Source of the DNA: an uncultured Bacillota bacterium
GTDB taxonomy: Bacteria > Bacillota_I > Bacilli_A > RFN20 > CAG-826
Reading direction: 5' to 3'
Assembly (NCBI GenBank): GCA_949298195.1
Contig: CASFVT010000031.1
Location: 1 to 49,624, forward strand
Length of the DNA stretch: 49,624 nucleotides
The translations under genes and the position numbers were made by a program. Under the pieces are notes generated by a model. That model did not search any database. It worked only from the letters and a program-made list of their open reading frames with translations, and was not told where the DNA came from. Of this stretch, positions 43,698 through 49,624 are shown in pieces. The number at the start of each line of letters is the position of its first letter. The first letter of the stretch is position 1.

Positions 43698-46307
43698 CTA
43701 AAGGGAGAGGTATTCCGCCCGCGGGCAGTCGAAGTGGAGGTCGACCCCGGAGTCCAGGAAGAGGATGCGGTCGTCGTCCATTTCGAACCGTTGTTCCTCG
43801 AGGCTGTCCCCCAAATAGATGGAAAGCCTCTCGAGCCCGGCGAAGGGCGCATCGCCCGAGGAGACGGAAATCCTCGATCCACGCGGGACATAGAAGCGAA
43901 GGAGCCTCGTGGAGGAGGCAAAAAGCCCGCTGGTTTCCAGGTAGAGGGGAGTGTCCGGCCCTTCATATTCGAAGCTCTCGAGATCGGGTGCCGAAAATAA
44001 GGAATCCCCCCCGAGGACGTAGGGGTCAACGTCCCCTTGGGGGCTTTGGGTCTCGTAGACGATTCCCCGTAGCCCCGTGAGGTCGTGGGAGAAGGCGTAT
44101 TGGGGGAAACCCCGGACGGGAATGGAAGCCCCCACCCGGGCTGGAATGACGAGAGTTTCCGGCACTTCGCCGGCTAGTCCGAGGGCCCCGGCCGATTTCG
44201 ATCCCGTCGATTCGTCCTCGTAGATCCCGAAGACGATCCCGTCCTCGATGAGATAATCCGCGAGGCGAAGGCCCAAACCGGTTCCCGAGTGGACGTCGAA
44301 GCCTTCCCCGAGATGACGTTCGATGTCGGGGTGGCTCGGGAGGACGCTATCGAAAGGCTCCGTGTCGCGGAAATACATCGTCGGGCTCGCTTCCCCGTTT
44401 TCCGGTCCGGTGACCGCCGGGAGGTAACGGAGGGTCGAAGGGAAGATGGCCCCGCGGAGGGAGGGGCAGCCGGCGAAGGCATTCGCGGCCACCCCGACGA
44501 CGGGGAACGCTTGGCTTTCCCCTTCGATTTCGTGGTGGACATAGTCCGGGATCTCGAGGAAGGCCGCCTCTTCCGGGGGATGGACCAGCCAGGCGACGGC
44601 GTTACCCTCGACGTCGATCCCGATGAGGTATCGGGAGGAATCGACCATGAGGGATCTCTCCCATACCTCCTCAATCAAGAAGACGGTGTAGACGTTGGGT
44701 TCGTCGACGAGCTCGGGGTGGGCATCGGTCACGAGGAGGGTACCGTTCGATAGATATGCCGAGCGGACGTCTTGATCGAGCGGGGATCCATGATACCCGC
44801 GTTCATCGTCGAGCTTGGCGTGGACATACTTGAGGCTCGGGAGGAAGGCATCGAAATCCGGATACCCCTCGACCTCCAGTTCGGCGACCCCCGTTCCCCG
44901 GAAGGCCGAGATGGGGAAGTCGGTCCCGCCGACGGTTTTTTCCGCGACCGGACCCCGGAAGGTGACGTCGACGAGGTTCGGGCAGCCGGCAAAGGAGTCC
45001 TCGGAGAGATCCACCCCGGGGGGTAGTGAAATGGAGGTGAGGGAAAGACATCCCTCGAAAGCCTTCGGGTCGACGATGAGGCCGTCCTCGAAATCCGGGA
45101 GGGAAATCGTGTGAAGGGAAGAGCAGCCTTCGAAGCAACCCCCGCGGATGTAGGAGAGGTTGTTCGGCCATTCGATTTCCTCGAGGGAAAGGCATCCCGA
45201 GAAGGCCCCGCCCGGCAAGTGCTCGTCGGAATCGACATAGAGGGCATGCCCGTAGACGCGGTCGGTTTCCTCCCATTCGGGGACGGGGATGTCCTCGTCC
45301 CCGGCCAGGGTGACTTTCCTCAGATCCACCGAATCCTCGAAGGCGTAGCTCCCGAGGACGGCGAGGGAAGCGGGGAGGACGATTTCCTCGAGGCCCGAAG
45401 TCCGGATGAAGGAGGCACGCCCGACGGCAAATACCTTCGGGGGGATCTCGATGCGGGAGGGGAGCTCACATTCCATGAAGGCAGAGCTGACGATGAAGCG
45501 GAGCGTTTCCGGTAGTTCAAGGGAAGTCAGCCTTTTCCCGGCAAAGGCGAGGGGGCCGATGCCGTAGACCTCGAGGCTCTTCTCTTCGTGAACGATCGTC
45601 TCGGGAACGATGACATCGCCTTCCGTTCCGTCGTAGGAGGCGATGAGGGCCCCATGGCCCCCGTCCGGGAATTCCCTGACCCCGTAACGGAAGCCGCCTT
45701 GCTCCCCGTGATCGATGACCCCGGCCGCGACCTTCGCGCCCCCCAGGTCGATCGATCCCCCATAGCCGAGGGAGGTATAGATGACGAGGTCGCCGCCGTC
45801 TTGGAAGTCGTTCGTATCGAGGCAGCCGCCTTCGTAGAAAACGCTACGGAGGGAATCGCATTCGGCGAAAGCCGCGTAGCCGATGGAGATATCGTGGAGG
45901 GTGAGTTCCTCGAGGCGGTCGCAATCGTAGAAGGCGTTGGTCTCGATGCAACGGAGGTTTTCCGAGAAAACGATGGAAGTGACCCCGGTTCCGGCGAAGG
46001 CACTTTGGCCGATTTCGAAGACGGGCAGGATTCCTTCCTCGCCCTCATAGGTCTCGGGGACGACGAGTTCCCCTTCGTAATACCCCATTATTAGGGGATA
46101 CAGGACGTAACCGGGTTCCCCGTAATGGTCGGTGTATTCGACCCGGAAGGAGTCGGGGTCAGTGATAGACGAGGAGGGAATTTCGGGCGATGTCTCCGGG
46201 AAAGAGACATCCGTCGACGTCTCGGCTTCCCAAATCAGGAAGCCGCACGAGGAAAGTAGGGAAGCCGGTAGAAGGAGAAGGAGGAAGCCCAAAGCCTTTT
46301 TGCCCAT
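43698..46307 (-). CDS. BspA-like leucine-rich-repeat lipoprotein
   Basis: 869 aa with lipobox Cys21 (LPASLLSSC). Multiple Treponema-type LRR units (LRR_5) are visible, for example IGQSAFAGTGVTSIVFSENL, IETNAFYDCDRLEELTL, FSGCLSLEEIEWPNNL, FEGCSSLHTISLP and FAGCPNLVDVTF. The repeats come in at least three blocks separated by beta-rich linkers that start PVFEIG- or VYGIGPLAF-like. BspA-type LRR proteins are surface adhesins that bind host matrix or other bacteria; that role is inferred from the family. The start is fixed by the signal peptide; the upstream TAAAAA/AAGGGG is ambiguous between a -10 and a Shine-Dalgarno. Confidence 0.88.
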   Translation of the reverse strand: MGKKALGFLLLLLPASLLSSCGFLIWEAETSTDVSFPETSPEIPSSSITDPDSFRVEYTDHYGEPGYVLYPLIMGYYEGELVVPETYEGEEGILPVFEIGQSAFAGTGVTSIVFSENLRCIETNAFYDCDRLEELTLHDISIGYAAFAECDSLRSVFYEGGCLDTNDFQDGGDLVIYTSLGYGGSIDLGGAKVAAGVIDHGEQGGFRYGVREFPDGGHGALIASYDGTEGDVIVPETIVHEEKSLEVYGIGPLAFAGKRLTSLELPETLRFIVSSAFMECELPSRIEIPPKVFAVGRASFIRTSGLEEIVLPASLAVLGSYAFEDSVDLRKVTLAGDEDIPVPEWEETDRVYGHALYVDSDEHLPGGAFSGCLSLEEIEWPNNLSYIRGGCFEGCSSLHTISLPDFEDGLIVDPKAFEGCLSLTSISLPPGVDLSEDSFAGCPNLVDVTFRGPVAEKTVGGTDFPISAFRGTGVAELEVEGYPDFDAFLPSLKYVHAKLDDERGYHGSPLDQDVRSAYLSNGTLLVTDAHPELVDEPNVYTVFLIEEVWERSLMVDSSRYLIGIDVEGNAVAWLVHPPEEAAFLEIPDYVHHEIEGESQAFPVVGVAANAFAGCPSLRGAIFPSTLRYLPAVTGPENGEASPTMYFRDTEPFDSVLPSHPDIERHLGEGFDVHSGTGLGLRLADYLIEDGIVFGIYEDESTGSKSAGALGLAGEVPETLVIPARVGASIPVRGFPQYAFSHDLTGLRGIVYETQSPQGDVDPYVLGGDSLFSAPDLESFEYEGPDTPLYLETSGLFASSTRLLRFYVPRGSRISVSSGDAPFAGLERLSIYLGDSLEEQRFEMDDDRILFLDSGVDLHFDCPRAEYLSL

Positions 46308-46365
46308 GGCCCCTTTTTACCATTGCCTAATGGGGAAGGCAAAGGAAAGAAGCCGCCCGGGAGCG

Positions 46366-46385
46366 AAAAACGGGGTTCCCCCCGT
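46366..46385 (-). terminator. Terminator of ackA-nrnA
   Basis: On the minus strand ACGGGG and CCCCGT pair around a 4-nt loop and are followed by TTTTT. The hairpin abuts the nrnA stop codon. Confidence 0.8.
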
Positions 46386-47404
46386 CATTTGGCCTCCGGA
46401 TGCTCCCTGAGGAGGGCATCGAGGTCGGCGATGAAGGCCTCGAGCTCGGTGAGGTCCTTGATCTTCGCCCCCGAGGCCTGGGCATGGCCCCCGCAGCCCC
46501 ACTTGAAGGCGATGGGGGAGATGTCGAGCATCTTGCTCCGGATGGAGATGCGCCAGCAGTAGTCCTTCGGGTTGGGGTCCTCGGTGATCGAGCACCAGAT
46601 GCCGATGCCGTCGATGTTGGAGAAGACGTTGACGTTCTCCTTGCCCCGCTCCGGGGTGATCTTGAGTTCCTCTTGCGTCTTGGCGTCGAGGGTGTAGTAG
46701 GCCACACCGTGGGGGGAAATCTTGAAATTGTTGAGGACGTAGGCGGTCGATTTGAGGTCGTCGATTTGCTTGACGTACATCGAACGGTAGAGGGAGGGGA
46801 GGTCAAAGCCTTCCTTCAGTAGTTCCTTGGCCACCGCGAAGGTGTGCTCGTTGGTCGAGGAGTACATGAAGCGACCCGTGTCCCCGACGATCCCGATGTA
46901 GAAGTAACGGGCCGCTTCCTTGCTCATCCACTTCCCGGGCCAGGCGAGGCAGAAAGAGGCGACGATCTCGCTGGCCGCGGCCTTCTCCTCGTCGAGGACC
47001 GCGACGTCGGCGATGTCTTCGCCCCGGAAGGGGTGGTGGTCGAACTTGACGATTTCCGCCGCCCTTTCAAAGCGCGGGTCGGCGATCCGTTCCTTGTCGC
47101 CGACATCGACGACGACGGCGAGGAATTCCCCCTTGGAGAGCCACTCGTCGTTGAGGCGTTCCGTCTCTGGGAAGAGGCGGGGGGTGAAGCTCACGTGGTT
47201 GTCCCCGACGAAATGGATGTCCTTCCCCGGGAAGTTGTCGGTGAGAAAGGTGAATAGCCCCATCTGGGTTCCCATCGCATCGTAGTCGGGCTTGATGTGG
47301 CGGTAGATGACGATGCGGTCGAATTTTTCGATGAGGCGGTGGATTTCCCGGTATTCCTTCTGGAAGCGGCGGGCGAAATCCCTGATCTCGGCCGGGAGGC
47401 TCAT
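46385..47404 (-). CDS. nrnA: DHH-family phosphoesterase, NrnA-like (oligoribonuclease / pAp phosphatase)
   Basis: 339 aa. NrnA-type enzymes degrade nanoRNAs and dephosphorylate 3'-phosphoadenosine 5'-phosphate. The first metal motif reads IKPDYDAMGTQ (usual form HPDGDAxGS), VVDVGD supplies another Asp, and DHH is present in VKFDHHPFRGED. The C-terminal DHHA1 domain has the glycine-rich GCGGHAQASGAKI substrate loop. The ATG overlaps the ackA stop (ATGA). Its place near dnaE and ackA matches the Bacilli order, supporting NrnA over other DHH enzymes. Confidence 0.85.
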   Translation of the reverse strand: MSLPAEIRDFARRFQKEYREIHRLIEKFDRIVIYRHIKPDYDAMGTQMGLFTFLTDNFPGKDIHFVGDNHVSFTPRLFPETERLNDEWLSKGEFLAVVVDVGDKERIADPRFERAAEIVKFDHHPFRGEDIADVAVLDEEKAAASEIVASFCLAWPGKWMSKEAARYFYIGIVGDTGRFMYSSTNEHTFAVAKELLKEGFDLPSLYRSMYVKQIDDLKSTAYVLNNFKISPHGVAYYTLDAKTQEELKITPERGKENVNVFSNIDGIGIWCSITEDPNPKDYCWRISIRSKMLDISPIAFKWGCGGHAQASGAKIKDLTELEAFIADLDALLREHPEAK

Positions 47405-48612
47405 AGTCTCCCCTCGTAGGCGGCGACCGCGTCCATCGCAATCATCTTCTCCTCGTCGGTCGGGATGACGGCGACCTTGACCTTGCTTTCGGAAGTCGAG
47501 ATGAGGGCCTCCTTCCCGGCAAAGGCCTTCTCGTTGGCCGCCTCGTCGACGTCGAGCCCGAGGGCTTCTTTCGCCCGGTCGAGGACGAGTTTACGGTAGA
47601 AGGGGCTGTTCTCCCCGATGCCCGCGGAAAAGACGATGAGGTCGCATCCCCCGAGGCGGACGTAGTATTGGCCGATGTAGTCGGCGACCCGCCGGGCGAA
47701 GAGGTTCGAGGCCCGGATGGCCCTTTCGTCGGCTTTGAAATAGGCCTCCTCGACGTCGCGCGTGTCGTTGGAAATCCCCGAGACCCCGAGGAAACCGCTC
47801 TTCTTGTTGAGGAGGTCATAAACCTCGCTGGGGGAAATGCCAAGCCGTTCGGCGAGGTAATAGGAAACCGAGGGGTCGATGTCGCCCGAGCGGGTGCCCA
47901 TCATGACCCCGCCGAGGGGGGTAAGGCCCATGGAGGTGGCGACGACCTTCCCGTCGCGGATGGCGGCCAAGGAGGCCCCGCTCCCGAGGTGGCAGGTGAT
48001 GATCTTGGTGTCGGTTTGCCCCTTGAGGTAACTCCCGAGGGCCTTCTCGGCCAAGTAGCGGTGGCTCGTCCCGTGGGCCCCGTAGCGCCGGCAATCGTAT
48101 TTCCGGGACAACTCGTATGGAATCGGGAAAAGGTAATCCTCCTCTTCCATCGTCTGGTGGTAGGCGGTGTCGAAGACGGCGATGGTCGTCGCCTCGGGGA
48201 TGGCCTCCTTGAAGGCGTGGTAACCCATGAGATGGGCCGGGGCGTGGAGGGGGTCGAGGGGGATGAGCTCGGCGATTTTCTTCTCGGTATCCTCATCGAA
48301 GATGGCCGATTTGCTGAAGTATTTGCCCCCTTGGACGACCCGGTGCCCGATGGCGACGATATCTTTTTTGTCCTTCACGATCCCCTTCTTGAGGAGGGCA
48401 TCGAGGATCAGCTCGACCCCTTTGTCGTGATCGGGGATCGGGAGGATTTCCTTGAGGTGTTCCTCTCCGTAGTTGAGCTTGAAGATGCCGTCGTCGTGGC
48501 CGATCCGGTCGACGAGGCCCCCGCAGACGACTTCGAGGCCCTCGTAGCGGTAGAGCTTGTATTTGAGGGAGCTGCTCCCGGCGTTGACGGCCATCACGAG
48601 GCGTTGGTCCAT
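47401..48612 (-). CDS. ackA: Acetate kinase
   Basis: Makes ATP and acetate from acetyl-phosphate in fermentation (403 aa). Motifs: VMAVNAGSSSLKYKLY, IGHRVVQGGKYF, AVFDTAYHQTM, RYGAHGTSHRYL, ITCHLGSGASLAAI and FSAGIGENSPF. The ATG at 48612 has AAAGGA about 12 nt upstream, slightly long spacing. The longer frame to 48708 overlaps the promoter and is rejected. First gene of ackA-nrnA. Confidence 0.96.
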   Translation of the reverse strand: MDQRLVMAVNAGSSSLKYKLYRYEGLEVVCGGLVDRIGHDDGIFKLNYGEEHLKEILPIPDHDKGVELILDALLKKGIVKDKKDIVAIGHRVVQGGKYFSKSAIFDEDTEKKIAELIPLDPLHAPAHLMGYHAFKEAIPEATTIAVFDTAYHQTMEEEDYLFPIPYELSRKYDCRRYGAHGTSHRYLAEKALGSYLKGQTDTKIITCHLGSGASLAAIRDGKVVATSMGLTPLGGVMMGTRSGDIDPSVSYYLAERLGISPSEVYDLLNKKSGFLGVSGISNDTRDVEEAYFKADERAIRASNLFARRVADYIGQYYVRLGGCDLIVFSAGIGENSPFYRKLVLDRAKEALGLDVDEAANEKAFAGKEALISTSESKVKVAVIPTDEEKMIAMDAVAAYEGRL

Positions 48613-48646
48613 GGTTAATCGTTGTCCTTTCTTTTCGTTTAGGGAA

Positions 48647-48675
48647 ATCATAAGGCCTAAGAGGGATTTTCTCCA
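48647..48675 (-). promoter_or_regulatory. Promoter of ackA-nrnA
   Basis: TGGAGA (48675..48670), a 17-nt spacer, and TATGAT (48652..48647) on the minus strand, giving a leader of about 30 nt. The divergent intergenic region also contains the palindrome CCCCATAGGGG (48703-48713). Confidence 0.5.
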
Positions 48676-48796
48676 CGAGGAAATCGGCCGTCCCGCTTCT
48701 CTCCCCATAGGGGAAATCCGCTTTAGAGAGTGGGCGCGGGTTCCCTTTTGTTGTAGGATAGGGCCAGTGAAAATCGTTTTTGAAGGAGACTAGGAG

Positions 48797-49624
48797 ATGG
48801 CTTACGGCATTCTTTACGACTTTCTGATGGGGCAAAGCATCGATGCCTACACCTATTTCGGGGCCCATTTCGAGGAGCGGGAAATCCTCGATGGGAAGAA
48901 AAAGAAGAAGGTGCGCGGGGTCGTCTTCCGCCTCTATGCCCCCCTCGCGAGCGATGTCTCGGTCATCGGGGAATGGAACGATTGGGATGTCCGGGTCAAC
49001 AAGATGGAGAAGATCGACGACTCCGGGGTGTTCGAGGCCTTCGTTCCCGGCCTCGTCGACTACCAGTCCTACAAGTACCACTTCCGGAACTGCTGGGGCG
49101 AATACGTCGACAAGGCCGACCCCTATGCCTTCTATAGCGAGCTCCGTCCCCAGACCTGTTCCCGCCTCTACGATTACCGGGGCTTCCCTTGGATGGACGG
49201 GGATTGGATGAAGTCGCGCGACCGGAACTTCGATAAGCCGATGAGCATCTACGAGCTCCACCTCGGGAGCTGGAAGGGGAAGATCGACGGCCGCTTCCCG
49301 AGTTACGAGGAAATCGCCGATTACCTCATCCCCTACATCCACGAGACCGGCTTCACCCACGTCGAGATCATGCCGATCGTCCAATATCCCTTCGACGGGA
49401 GTTGGGGTTACCAGGCCACCGGCTTCTATTCCGTCGACAGCCGTTACGGGAACCCGAAGCAGCTCATGAGCTTCGTCGACCGCCTCCACCGGGCCGGGAT
49501 CGGCGTCATCCTCGACTTCGCGCCCGTCCATTTCGCGAGCGACTACTGGGCCCTCAAGGAATTCGACGGGAGCCACCTCTACGAATACGGCGACCCCCAT
49601 ACCTACAGCCAGTGGGGGAGCCTC
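48797..49624 (+). CDS. glgB: Glycogen branching enzyme, partial (N-terminal 276 residues)
   Basis: Introduces alpha-1,6 branches into glycogen. The frame runs open to the window end. An N-terminal CBM48-like domain (VRGVVFRLYAPLASDVSVIGEWNDWD) is followed by the GH13 start: MSIYELHLGSWKGK, YLIPYIHETGFTHVEIMPI, GSWGYQATGFYSVDSRYG and VILDFAPVHFASD. In the last motif the usual GlgB form is DWVPAHF, so the string is slightly diverged. The ATG at 48797 has AAGGAG 8 nt upstream. Further glycogen genes may follow beyond the window. Confidence 0.93.
   Translation, partial: MAYGILYDFLMGQSIDAYTYFGAHFEEREILDGKKKKKVRGVVFRLYAPLASDVSVIGEWNDWDVRVNKMEKIDDSGVFEAFVPGLVDYQSYKYHFRNCWGEYVDKADPYAFYSELRPQTCSRLYDYRGFPWMDGDWMKSRDRNFDKPMSIYELHLGSWKGKIDGRFPSYEEIADYLIPYIHETGFTHVEIMPIVQYPFDGSWGYQATGFYSVDSRYGNPKQLMSFVDRLHRAGIGVILDFAPVHFASDYWALKEFDGSHLYEYGDPHTYSQWGSL

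Overview
The window is GC-rich chromosomal DNA (my visual estimate is about 60%) from a Bacillota, class Bacilli. The evidence is a T-box upstream of thrS, the DnaB/DnaI helicase-loading pair, and the gene order ackA, nrnA, dnaE, polA, mutM/coaE, dnaB/dnaI, pfkA, pyk, thrS, which closely follows the order I remember from Bacillus subtilis. Standard stop codons, including TGA, are used. The tandem lipoproteins, BspA-type repeats and Hint-domain surface proteins suggest a host-associated, uncultured Bacilli lineage (for example near Erysipelotrichales/RF39). That placement is inference.

Left core block (1-14.1 kb): partial thrS with its T-box leader, the glycolytic operon pfkA-pyk-glk on the minus strand, dnaB-dnaI on the plus strand, and a convergent minus-strand operon dnaE-polA-mutM::coaE. 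The last gene is a fusion of formamidopyrimidine-DNA glycosylase with dephospho-CoA kinase. A 57-aa zinc-ribbon protein lies just upstream of dnaE.

Accessory block (14.2-46.3 kb), lying between dnaE and nrnA: a two-TM protein; a frameshifted lipoprotein with flavodoxin and cyclophilin-like domains; a subtilase flanked by two paralogous small lipoproteins; a JetA-JetB-JetC (Wadjet/MksBEF-like) SMC operon with no JetD in the window; two tandem cassettes, each a small secreted protein plus a large surface protein ending in a Hedgehog/intein-type (Hint) domain, the second cassette carrying two single-base frameshifts; a UvrA2-like ATPase; four consecutive paralogous modular lipoproteins, the last one decayed; and a BspA-like leucine-rich-repeat lipoprotein.

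Right core block (46.4-49.6 kb): nrnA (DHH phosphoesterase) translationally coupled to ackA on the minus strand, then the start of glgB on the plus strand.

Two cross-cutting signals stand out. First, at least seven transcription units have a -10-like hexamer 6-9 nt (exactly 7 nt in five cases) before the start codon with no Shine-Dalgarno, which implies leaderless mRNAs. Genes inside operons, and some other first genes, have good Shine-Dalgarno sequences. Second, every frameshift or premature stop I found is in a surface-protein gene, while the long housekeeping ORFs are all intact.
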